Origin: Flavipsychrobacter sp.
Lineage (GTDB): Bacteria; Bacteroidota; Bacteroidia; Chitinophagales; Chitinophagaceae
Reading direction: 5' to 3'
Assembly: GCA_021156265.1 (NCBI GenBank)
Contig: JAJNBR010000059.1
Location: 1-12,053, forward strand
DNA: 12,053 nucleotides
This document shows, piece after piece, positions 1 to 6,640 of the stretch (position 1 is the stretch's first letter; the number at the start of each line of letters is the position of its first letter). A program made the translations under genes and the position numbers. The notes beneath the pieces were generated by a model. The model was given only the letters and a program-made list of their open reading frames with translations. It was not told where the DNA came from and searched no databases.

Positions 1-376
1 TACCATAGCGGAAGCCGATAAAGGCCATATCAAAATCATTGGGCAGTACGCGGTTCAACATGCTTTTATTGAGGCCCGCTTTGAAAAATATGTTGGAGGT
101 AGAAAAGCTTAGCGCGGTATCGTTTAGTTTTGAACTGCCCCATCCTGCATCGGCAGACAAGTACATTTCCTTTTTCCAGTAATAATCGGCTTCCAGCTCA
201 ATGCTTTTACGATCGCTGTTGAAGGAATACATAATGGGCTTGGCAATGTCTATGCCGAACCGCACCTGGCTAAAGGAGTCGGTGACCTTTACCACGTCGG
301 TGGTGTCGTCATCGTCCTGCGCAAATGCGGTAAACGATAATAGCAAAAATAATATGCTAATAATAGATCTTAACAT
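1..376 (-). CDS. DUF6048 family outer-membrane protein, 3' end beyond window
   Basis: The first 125 residues of this protein are visible and the C-terminus lies beyond the window edge. An N-terminal signal peptide is clear: a basic Arg at residue 3, a hydrophobic run to about residue 18, and a likely cleavage after AFA at residues 17-19. An acidic stretch of four Asp follows. The remainder alternates polar and aromatic residues with short strands (VRFGIDIAKP, ELEADYYWKK, MAFIGFRYG), as in a small beta-barrel. I assign it to DUF6048 from the pattern of the mature N-terminus and from its place directly after a DUF6452 gene, a pairing I recall from many Bacteroidota. The function of the family is unknown. 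The ATG at 376-374 was chosen because the signal peptide begins there; it overlaps the preceding gene by 20 bases, suggesting coupled translation. The family name is recalled, not searched. Confidence 0.75.
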   Translation of the reverse strand, partial: MLRSIISILFLLLSFTAFAQDDDDTTDVVKVTDSFSQVRFGIDIAKPIMYSFNSDRKSIELEADYYWKKEMYLSADAGWGSSKLNDTALSFSTSNIFFKAGLNKSMLNRVLPNDFDMAFIGFRYG

Positions 377-863
377 GTTGGGTATTTGCGTTGCCGTTCA
401 CATCCTGCCCCGTGATGATGGCAGAATCGATTTCGTTTGTTGTATGGCGCAGGTTAGTAATTAAATAATGATAGGTGTAACCACAGGATGTTGAGATAAA
501 CGCCAGGCGTCTTTCATAATAGAAGACGATGGTATCAGAGTTGAACTTACTAAACCTTTTCGCGGAGTCAGGAATGATATAGATCTTGGTACTATCTGCA
601 TGGGGCGATAAAACGAAAAACAATTCTTTCAGATCCTTTTTAGCATACGCTATCGCGAACGGCGAATCAGGCACACCGACTATAGCTTTAGGTAAAGCTG
701 AATCGGAAACGATAACGCCGGTATCTGATTCTATGGCTTTTTTAAAGACCACGCGTGTCGTTACCGTACGAGGCTGCAGGCAGGGGTCACGTTCCCGCTC
801 ACAGGCCAGCCAGCCAAGCGATAAAATAAGGAGTAACAATAAAATTTGTCCGGGCTTAATCAT
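357..863 (-). CDS. DUF6452 family lipoprotein
   Basis: A 168-residue predicted lipoprotein. Residues 1-20 form a short basic start and a Leu-rich hydrophobic core ending in a lipobox-like LGWLAC, with C21 as the probable lipidated cysteine, so it should be anchored in the inner or outer membrane facing the periplasm. A second Cys at 28 (DPCLQP) and a third at 127 within SCGYTYHY could form a disulfide. The mature part looks all-beta, with several strands of alternating hydrophobic residues (TKIYIIPDS, DTIVFYYERR, YHYLITNL). The overall pattern and the following DUF6048 gene suggest DUF6452; its role is not known. It overlaps the upstream coiled-coil gene by 8 bases and the downstream gene by 20, so it is part of the pheT operon. 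Family assignment is from memory. Confidence 0.75.
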   Translation of the reverse strand: MIKPGQILLLLLILSLGWLACERERDPCLQPRTVTTRVVFKKAIESDTGVIVSDSALPKAIVGVPDSPFAIAYAKKDLKELFFVLSPHADSTKIYIIPDSAKRFSKFNSDTIVFYYERRLAFISTSCGYTYHYLITNLRHTTNEIDSAIITGQDVNGNANTQHVKIYY

Positions 864-1131
864 TCAGGCTGGTAAGTATTTTGTCTATTTCCACTATCAC
901 GTTGTCAAGCTGTTTGCGCATGGCTTCTTTCTCTTTATCGTTGGCGGTGCTATTGCTTATGGTGGTAGCCGTAACCGACTGCTCCAGCACCGCGAGATTT
1001 GAATTGAGCGATTCTATAGAACTAAGCTGCCGGGCAATAGTCTCCCTCAGGCGTGTGTTTTCAGCCTGCAGGGCCGCGTACTTTTTCAGTAGCGCGTCCA
1101 GCTTGTCGTTCAATAGTTGTAGTTCCTGCAT
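856..1131 (-). CDS. Small leucine-zipper coiled-coil protein, ZapB-like
   Basis: A 91-residue protein that is almost entirely coiled coil. Hydrophobic residues fall in a clean 3-4 pattern at L4, L7, L11, L14, Y18, L21, L28, I32, I39, L42, L46 and L49, with an Asn at core position 25 (AENTRLR), a feature that often fixes parallel two-stranded coils. A Thr/Ser-rich break (about 53-63) precedes a second coil with M71, L75, V78, I82, I85 and L89. There is no signal peptide or membrane segment, so it is cytoplasmic. Its start overlaps the pheT stop by one base (TAATG), implying translational coupling. Small coiled-coil genes after pheT are, as I recall, common in Bacteroidota, often beside zapA; no zapA is visible here. 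A division-related role like that of ZapB is a guess from size and shape only. Confidence 0.7.
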   Translation of the reverse strand: MQELQLLNDKLDALLKKYAALQAENTRLRETIARQLSSIESLNSNLAVLEQSVTATTISNSTANDKEKEAMRKQLDNVIVEIDKILTSLND

Positions 1132-3539
1132 TACTCGCGTATTTGGGCCTGCAGTTTAGTTTTATATGCGGTCGCCAGCAAATGCATCAGCTTTTCGATC
1201 TCTGCATCTGTCAAGGTACGGTCTTGCAGCTGAAATGTATAACTCAATGCATAGGATTTTTTACCGGCGCCGAGTTTTTCGCTTTCAAATACATCGAACA
1301 AACCGAATTGCAATAGGCCTTCTAGCTTGAGTTGCTCTGTAACCTGCTGCACCTGCTGATAGCTTACTGCCTTATCCAAAACTATCGCAAGATCACGTTG
1401 CACCGCCGGAAATTTTGGTACTTCCTGGTATTTGATCTTGCTGGCGGACGCGGCTTTCAGCCATGGCTGCCAGTGAATGATAGCAAAATAGGTTGCCTGT
1501 TTAATGTCAAAACTATCCAGTTTTTTAGCCGGTACCTGAGTAGCGCTTGCAACCACCTGGTTTTTCCATTTCCACTCTACCCGTGCATCTGCACCTTCGG
1601 CATAATGGAGCGATAGGCCATTAACACCGCTCAACGCCGCCATCTTATCGATCACGCCTTTGACATAAAACATGTCTGCCATGCCGGGTTTATTATTCCA
1701 TGCGGCCTGTTGCATGCTACCAGTGAGCCAGAGAGCCAGTTGTGCCTCTTCTATGTATTTGCCATTGTGCTGCGTGTAGATATTACCGAATTCATACAGT
1801 GCGAGGTCCTGGTTCTTACGGTTGTAATTGTATTGTACTACTTCCAGTCCGCTTTCCAGCATAGATGGACGCATGACATCCAGTTCACTGCTCAGGCTAT
1901 TCAGCATGCGCACCAGGTCTTCACGTTCTGGATAGTATTTGCTGTTGACTATGGAGTTGGTAACGATCTCGCTGAAACCCGAAGCCGATAGCATATTAGC
2001 TATCTTCTCACGGTCGCGTCGGTCATTAGCCATGGGGCGCGCCAGCGACATGCTGAGACGTTCAGGTATTTGCACATTATCCAGGCCGTCTATGCGGAGA
2101 ATTTCTTCCACCACATCGGCCGGCTGTGTTACATCTGTTTTGTTGGTAGGCACCAGCACCCTAAAGCCTTTCTCAGATTCCTGCTGCATGGTGAAACCAA
2201 GTTCTGTTAGTATGTTCTTTACGGCAGCAGCACTGTAGTCTTTGCCACTCAGCTTGTTGATGTATTCGTAAGTAACATCAACAGTTACCGGTCGTATTTT
2301 ATTGATATACACATCCACCACATCCGAGGCGATCTTCGCACCGCATATTTCTACCATCAGTGCGGCTGCACGTTTTAATGCAGGCTCTACATTATTGATA
2401 TCTACACCTTTCTCAAAGTGCGTGGCTGCATCTGTGCGAAGGCCGTGGTGCATCGATGTGCGGCGGATATGCCTGGCATCGAAATAGGCGCTCTCGAGGA
2501 AGATCCTTGTCGTGCTTTCAGTGACACCACTGTGTAAACCACCAAAAACACCGGCGATACACATGCCTTCCGTTTCGTTGCAGATCATCAGGTCGTTGCC
2601 TTGAAGAGTGCGTTCTTTCTCATCCAGCGTAGTGAATTTACTGCCTTGAGGCAGGAAGCGAACGATCACTTTATTGCCTTTTACAGCTGCTGCATCAAAT
2701 GCATGCAACGGTTGTCCATATTCATGCAAAACGAAATTCGTAATGTCCACAACGTTATTGATAGAGCGCACGCCGATGGTCTTGAGCCGCTGCTGGAGCC
2801 ACTCCGGGGAAGGTCCGACTTGGATATTGGTGAGCGACAAGCCCATATAGCGTGGACAACCTTCAGTTGCTTCTATTGTAACGTTGATATCAAGATTATC
2901 ATTCTTTGCAGGAAGCTTAATTTCAGGCAATTGCACAGAATGCTTGCTGCCAGCGTGATGCGTGAGATAAGCGCAAACATCGCGCGCTACGCCGATGTGG
3001 CTCATTGCATCAGAGCGATTAGCCGTCAGGCCGATATGAATAGCATGATCCGGTTCGGGTATATTAAAATATGCAGCCGCCAAACCGCCTATGGGCGCGT
3101 CTTCCGGCAGTATTTTGATACCTGCGTGATCCGTGCCCAGGCCGATCTCATCATCGGCGCAGATCATGCCTTCGCTTTCTTCACCGCGTATTTTGGCCTT
3201 TTTTATCAGGAAAGATTCACCTTCCGTCGGGTGTACGGTAGTTCCTACGGTCGCTACGATAACGCGCTGGCCTGCAGCCACGTTAGGCGCGCCACACACG
3301 ATCTTCAGCGGATCCGCACCACCGACATTTACTGTTGTTACTTTCAGTTTATCTGCATTCGGATGCTTGTCAGCCGTAAGCACTTCGCCTATCACCAGCC
3401 CCGCAAGACTTCCCTTCACTGCTTCAACGGGTTCTATCGCTTCTACTTCCAGTCCTATTGATGTCAAAATAGCGCCCAATTCGTCCACCGGCACAGGTTT
3501 CGGCAGGTAGCTGAGCAACCATTGATAAGAAATAATCAT
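1131..3539 (-). CDS. pheT: Phenylalanine--tRNA ligase beta subunit
   Basis: The 802-residue beta subunit of the alpha2-beta2 phenylalanyl-tRNA synthetase, which charges tRNA-Phe in the cytoplasm. Length and domain order are those of the full bacterial form. An N-terminal strap leads into an OB-fold tRNA-binding domain (about 43-155, with NADKLKVTTVNVG and IVCGAPNV). The B3/B4 editing domain spans about 220-395 (NNVVDITNF at 261-269, HAFDAA at 279-284, and the EKGVD motif at 376-380). A B5 domain lies at about 415-485. The catalytic-like core is at about 495-690. The C-terminal anticodon-binding FDX-ACB domain covers about 705-800 (FPAVQRDLAIV at 710-720 and the SYTFQLQDRTLTDAEI segment at 766-781). 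It heads a minus-strand operon with three small genes. The alpha-subunit gene pheS is not adjacent on the upstream side, where dnaB diverges. No truncation or frameshift is seen. Confidence 0.97.
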   Translation of the reverse strand: MIISYQWLLSYLPKPVPVDELGAILTSIGLEVEAIEPVEAVKGSLAGLVIGEVLTADKHPNADKLKVTTVNVGGADPLKIVCGAPNVAAGQRVIVATVGTTVHPTEGESFLIKKAKIRGEESEGMICADDEIGLGTDHAGIKILPEDAPIGGLAAAYFNIPEPDHAIHIGLTANRSDAMSHIGVARDVCAYLTHHAGSKHSVQLPEIKLPAKNDNLDINVTIEATEGCPRYMGLSLTNIQVGPSPEWLQQRLKTIGVRSINNVVDITNFVLHEYGQPLHAFDAAAVKGNKVIVRFLPQGSKFTTLDEKERTLQGNDLMICNETEGMCIAGVFGGLHSGVTESTTRIFLESAYFDARHIRRTSMHHGLRTDAATHFEKGVDINNVEPALKRAAALMVEICGAKIASDVVDVYINKIRPVTVDVTYEYINKLSGKDYSAAAVKNILTELGFTMQQESEKGFRVLVPTNKTDVTQPADVVEEILRIDGLDNVQIPERLSMSLARPMANDRRDREKIANMLSASGFSEIVTNSIVNSKYYPEREDLVRMLNSLSSELDVMRPSMLESGLEVVQYNYNRKNQDLALYEFGNIYTQHNGKYIEEAQLALWLTGSMQQAAWNNKPGMADMFYVKGVIDKMAALSGVNGLSLHYAEGADARVEWKWKNQVVASATQVPAKKLDSFDIKQATYFAIIHWQPWLKAASASKIKYQEVPKFPAVQRDLAIVLDKAVSYQQVQQVTEQLKLEGLLQFGLFDVFESEKLGAGKKSYALSYTFQLQDRTLTDAEIEKLMHLLATAYKTKLQAQIRE

Positions 3540-3561
3540 CTGTTTTTGAGAAAATTTGCTG

Positions 3562-3597
3562 TAAAGATAGCCTTTGGATGCCTATCATGATAACAAA
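3562..3597 (-). promoter_or_regulatory. Possible pheT promoter
   Basis: Read on the minus strand, TTTG (3597-3594) is followed after 24 bases by TATCTTTA (3569-3562), which matches the Bacteroidota -7 box TAnnTTTG at all but the last position. The spacer is longer than the usual 19-21 or so, which weakens the call. Transcription would start about 15-20 bases before the pheT ATG. No other good -7 box was found between here and the start codon. Confidence 0.35.
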
Positions 3598-3632
3598 CGG
3601 CATCGTTTAAAAAAAATCGGGGTTGTAGGCTT

Positions 3633-3741
3633 TTACCCACATTGAATTGTGAACAATATGTGCATAACCTGTGTGTGGATAAATAACAATGTGAATATCA
3701 CCGCCTTTTTCGAACTTTGAAGTGGAAAAACCTGTGAACAA
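3633..3741. promoter_or_regulatory. Cluster of DnaA-box-like sites
   Basis: The DnaA box consensus is TTATCCACA (TGTGGATAA on the other strand). A perfect copy on the minus strand lies at 3674-3682. One-mismatch copies lie at 3659-3667 (TGTGCATAA) and, in opposite orientation, at 3633-3641 (TTACCCACA). Two-mismatch copies lie at 3648-3656 and 3733-3741 (both TGTGAACAA) and at 3690-3698 (TGTGAATAT). Four consecutive sites share orientation, with start-to-start distances of 11, 15 and 16 bases. The site at 3648-3656 is embedded in a perfect inverted repeat, ATTGT-GA-ACAAT (3646-3657). This could be DnaA control of the divergent promoters or part of a replication origin. The sequence matches are seen directly; the function is inferred. 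Confidence 0.55.
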
Positions 3742-3782
3742 ACTGTGCGTCCCCTGCTTATAAGTTTAGCTCCCGCAAAAGT

Positions 3783-3812
3783 TTTGAGCGTTCGTTTTTC
3801 CATCTACTTTAG
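3783..3812 (+). promoter_or_regulatory. Possible dnaB promoter
   Basis: TTTG at 3783-3786, an 18-base spacer, then TACTTTAG at 3805-3812 fits the Bacteroidota -33/-7 pattern with one mismatch in the -7 box. Transcription would start near 3819, leaving a leader of about 150 bases. A second, weaker candidate overlaps the DnaA-like sites: TGTG at 3690-3693 followed after 18 bases by GAACTTTG at 3712-3719. If that one is used, bound DnaA would sit on its -33 element. Confidence 0.4.
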
Positions 3813-3852
3813 ACATCAACCCCCGTTCTTAACGCTCCGGTAACAGCCGCTT

Positions 3853-3869
3853 AACATTTTCGAAATGTT
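3853..3869. repeat. Inverted repeat in dnaB leader
   Basis: Perfect 7-base arms AACATTT (3853-3859) and AAATGTT (3863-3869) surround the centre TCG. It lies about 40 bases downstream of the candidate dnaB promoter and 100 bases before the start codon. It is AT-rich and has no T-tract after it, so it is more likely a protein-binding site or a weak RNA hairpin than a terminator. Confidence 0.45.
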
Positions 3870-3968
3870 TCATGCGTCAAACAGGTAGGACTGTACTTAA
3901 GAAAACCGGAACAAGCGAGGGTTAAAACAACAAGAGGAAAAAACAACAGTATAACGTACTAACCATCA

Positions 3969-5693
3969 ATGGCAGTAAATATTAAGAAGGACTTCGGCAA
4001 CACCCGCAGCCGGAAACCCGACATCACTTCACTGGTTTACGGTAAAGTGCCTCCACAAGCCCCCGAACTGGAAGAAGCAGTATTGGGTGCGGTGATGCTG
4101 GAGAAGGATAAATTAGCAGAAGTATTAGAGATCATTCAAAGCGAGGACTGTTTTTATGTGGATGCCCACCAAAAGATCTATGGGGCTATCCGCCGGCTCT
4201 TCGACAAGGGTATGCCTGTCGATCTGCTTACTGTAACTGAAGAGCTTCGCCGCAGCAGCGAGCTGGAGATCATAGGTGGTGCCTATTATCTTACCCGCCT
4301 GACAATGAGCGTAGTATCGAGCGCGCACGTTGAGGCCCACGCGCGTATCGTGATGGAGAAATTCATCCAGCGCGAGCTCATCCGTATTTCCGGCAGCGTT
4401 ATCAGCGATGCCTACGAAGACAGCACAGACGTGTTTGACCTGCTGGACAAGGCAGAATCGAACCTGTACGAAATAACTGATAAACACCTGCGTAAGAACT
4501 TTAAAAGCCTGAAAGAGGTATTGGTACGCACGGTGCACGAGATAGAAGAAGCTAAGAATAAAAAAGACGATCTGACCGGTGTGCCTTCAGGCTACGTGCC
4601 GCTGGATAAGCTTACCTCGGGCTGGCAAAAAACCGATCTGATCATCCTGGCTGCCCGACCTGCCGTGGGTAAGACCGCATTCTGCCTTAACCTGGCCATG
4701 AATGCAGCCATGAATTCATCTAAACCTTTCCCTGTGGCTTTCTTCTCGCTGGAGATGGGTGCGGGGCAGCTTGTGAAAAGGCTATTGGCGGCAGTTACCG
4801 AAGTGACCATGGATGCCATCACCAAGGGTCGTATGCAGGAACATGAGTTCGTGCAAATGACCCAGCGGATGAACAAGCTGGCTTCTGCCCCCATATTTTT
4901 AGATGACCAGGCAGCGCTGAACATTTTCGAGCTTCGTGCGAAAGCGCGACGCCTGAAACAAAAGCATGATATCCAGCTGATTATCATAGATTATCTACAA
5001 CTTATGCAGGCCGGTATTAACAATGGTGGAAATCGTGAGCAGGAGATTTCGAAGATCTCGCGCGATTTGAAAGCCCTTGCCAAAGAACTGGAGATACCGA
5101 TTATCGCCCTGTCTCAGCTAAACCGTTCGGTTGAGTCGCGTAAGGAGTCTAAAGTACCACAGCTGAGCGACCTTCGTGAATCCGGAGCCATTGAGCAGGA
5201 TGCGGACATGGTTATGTTCCTCTATCGCCCTGAGTACTACGGAATCAACAACGATGAAATGGGACAACCTATTGACGGTGAAACCCATATACACATTGCC
5301 AAACACCGTAACGGTAGTACCGATACAGTAAAGGTGCGCTTTATCAAAGAATTCCAGAAGTTCGTTGACTTGCCGGATGAAAACTTTGGCAACTTCGGAG
5401 GCGGCGGTGGTGGATTCGGTCCATTTGGTGGCGGAGCCGGCGGCAATAGCGGCTTTGACAGGCCATCGGCCGGTGGCGGTTTCAAGCCCCAGAATGAAAA
5501 TCCGGCAGCCGGTATACGTGGCAGGCAACAACCTGACACCAGCGAATTCGGCGGCAGCAAGATGTTCATACCCGGCGGTTTCCAGACCATGCCCTCCAAA
5601 GCAAACGACTACAATTTTGACGATGACGATATGCCTGCGCCTTTCAAGCAAAAGCCCAATACGGGGCAAGCTGATGAGGATGCACCGTTTTAA
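3969..5693 (+). CDS. dnaB: Replicative DNA helicase DnaB, with SSB-like tail
   Basis: A 574-residue hexameric helicase that unwinds DNA ahead of the replication fork and binds primase. The N-terminal domain spans about residues 28-130, a linker helix region about 150-200, and the RecA-type motor about 205-470. The Walker A is ARPAVGKT (229-236, K235). The putative catalytic Glu is E262 in SLEM. The Walker B is IIIDYLQLM, with D341. SQLNR lies at 382-386, SDLRESGAIEQDAD at 400-413, and a probable arginine finger R447 in KHRNGS. The last 100 residues form an unusual low-complexity tail: a Gly/Phe-rich stretch (473-504), then acidic DDDDMPAPF (551-559), and a final DEDAPF. E. coli DnaB, at about 470 residues, lacks this. 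The ATG at 3969 has no close Shine-Dalgarno; a GAGG lies over 30 bases upstream, and an A-rich leader is typical of the phylum. A terminator follows. Confidence 0.97.
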   Translation: MAVNIKKDFGNTRSRKPDITSLVYGKVPPQAPELEEAVLGAVMLEKDKLAEVLEIIQSEDCFYVDAHQKIYGAIRRLFDKGMPVDLLTVTEELRRSSELEIIGGAYYLTRLTMSVVSSAHVEAHARIVMEKFIQRELIRISGSVISDAYEDSTDVFDLLDKAESNLYEITDKHLRKNFKSLKEVLVRTVHEIEEAKNKKDDLTGVPSGYVPLDKLTSGWQKTDLIILAARPAVGKTAFCLNLAMNAAMNSSKPFPVAFFSLEMGAGQLVKRLLAAVTEVTMDAITKGRMQEHEFVQMTQRMNKLASAPIFLDDQAALNIFELRAKARRLKQKHDIQLIIIDYLQLMQAGINNGGNREQEISKISRDLKALAKELEIPIIALSQLNRSVESRKESKVPQLSDLRESGAIEQDADMVMFLYRPEYYGINNDEMGQPIDGETHIHIAKHRNGSTDTVKVRFIKEFQKFVDLPDENFGNFGGGGGGFGPFGGGAGGNSGFDRPSAGGGFKPQNENPAAGIRGRQQPDTSEFGGSKMFIPGGFQTMPSKANDYNFDDDDMPAPFKQKPNTGQADEDAPF

Positions 5694-5730
5694 CTATTCC
5701 GAGATACTCTTACTTACGAGACCCAAAGTA

Positions 5731-5757
5731 AAAAGCCACCGTAAAGGTGGCTTTTTT
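5731..5757. terminator. Bidirectional terminator between dnaB and barrel gene
   Basis: A perfect 10-base stem, AAAAGCCACC (5731-5740) and GGTGGCTTTT (5746-5755), closes a GTAAA loop. A T-run follows on the plus strand (5752-5757) and an A-run precedes on the left, giving a T-run on the minus strand as well. It therefore fits as a rho-independent terminator for dnaB (stop at 5693) and for the converging gene that ends at 5782. Confidence 0.9.
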
Positions 5758-5781
5758 GTTATGAGCAGTTTAATGATTTGC

Positions 5782-6450
5782 TTATTCTGCAGTCTTAGTT
5801 TCCTTACTCATAGGGCAACTCTTAGGGCAGGGACAAGAAAGCTTATACCTGAAACCTACTGTGATCGGCATATTGATAGTAGACAGGTTGTTCTTGCCAG
5901 CCTCGCGGCCGTAGTCGCCACCGTTGGCCTTCATGTTGATGTAATCGGCAGCCAGCTCTGCATTAACGCCAAAACGTTTGGTAACGTTATAAGTGGCACC
6001 TACCTGGGCGCCTGCTGTATAGCCATTGGTCAAACCACTTTTGGATTTATCAATAGGCATCGTACTGATGATACCCGCAGAAAGCCCTGAATACACCGTT
6101 AATGCGCCAAAGCCAACATTGCGTTTTACATTGGCAAATGCTTTGAGGTTATGTACTAGCTCGGTGCCGGGAAAGTAGATATCATATACCGGTGTGATCG
6201 GTGGATGAGTTGAGCCGAAAACCTCGCTGCTCATTACCGATTCAAAAGGAAGATGTGTAATGTTTCCGCTAAGCCCCACCTGGAAGCCGCTGCACACATT
6301 GTAAATGCCTTTTGCGGAATAATACAATTTCGGTCCCCCGACATTCTGGTCGAATGTATTCGCGATCCCAAAATTTCCACCTATCTCCAGTTTCTGGGCC
6401 TGTGCACCTAGTGCCAAGCATACCGCGGTTGCAAGAAGGATGTGTTTCAT
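5782..6450 (-). CDS. Outer-membrane beta-barrel (porin-like) protein
   Basis: A 222-residue predicted outer-membrane protein. Residues 1-18 are a typical signal peptide with cleavage after AQA (16-18). The mature protein begins KLEIGGNFGIANTF, the usual first strand of small Bacteroidota barrels. Further amphipathic strands follow (KLYYSAKGIYNV, GFQVGLSGNI, NVGFGALTVYSGLSAG, YTAGAQVGATYNVTKRFGVN, and INMPITVGFRYKL near 193-204). The last would normally end the protein at its aromatic-rich strand, but an 18-residue tail follows that contains three cysteines in CPCPKSCPM (206-214). The substrate or partner is unknown. It is a single gene that shares its upstream region with the divergent T9SS protein and its terminator with dnaB. 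On the minus strand TAACTTTA (6482-6475) is a candidate -7 box, without a clear -33 partner. Confidence 0.8.
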   Translation of the reverse strand: MKHILLATAVCLALGAQAQKLEIGGNFGIANTFDQNVGGPKLYYSAKGIYNVCSGFQVGLSGNITHLPFESVMSSEVFGSTHPPITPVYDIYFPGTELVHNLKAFANVKRNVGFGALTVYSGLSAGIISTMPIDKSKSGLTNGYTAGAQVGATYNVTKRFGVNAELAADYINMKANGGDYGREAGKNNLSTINMPITVGFRYKLSCPCPKSCPMSKETKTAE

Positions 6451-6521
6451 GAGTACAGCTTTGTTATTACAATTAAAGTTAGCATTTATCGCGTTACGAA
6501 TTACTCAGCAGTTTACCTGCT

Positions 6522-6624
6522 ATGACTAATTAGACGGTAACTCAATGAAAAACGTAAGGTTTGCTTCTATTATTGTGTGCGGAAACATTTACAATGCCTC
6601 ATAATTGGGCTATAATGACTAATT
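6522..6624 (+). repeat. Pair of 10-base direct repeats in divergent promoter region
   Basis: ATGACTAATT occurs at 6522-6531 and again at 6615-6624, 93 bases apart, within the 190-base spacer between two divergent envelope genes. The first copy overlaps the 8-base palindrome CTAATTAG (6526-6533). The second lies just upstream of the T9SS gene's ribosome binding site. They could be binding sites for a shared regulator, or a coincidence in AT-rich DNA. Confidence 0.3.
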
Positions 6625-6640
6625 TTAAGGAAATTGACCC

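Larger units (their letters stand above)
3540..3968. other. Divergent pheT/dnaB intergenic region
   Basis: This 429-base spacer contains no credible gene. Going rightwards it holds a pheT-proximal promoter candidate, an A-tract (3608-3616), a run of DnaA-box-like 9-mers between 3633 and 3741, a dnaB promoter candidate near 3783-3812, an inverted repeat at 3853-3869, and a purine- and A-rich leader directly before dnaB. Genes on both sides are transcribed away from it. It is long for a spacer between housekeeping genes in this window. Confidence 0.7.

Noticed and set aside
2601..3461. Long open frame of 286 codons on the strand opposite pheT
   Set aside because: It lies wholly within pheT, whose protein is unmistakable; the antisense product shows no domain, signal or plausible composition.
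5365..6090. Plus-strand open frame of 241 codons spanning the dnaB end, the terminator and the barrel gene
   Set aside because: It crosses a strong terminator and overlaps two well-supported genes in other frames; the product looks like random translation.
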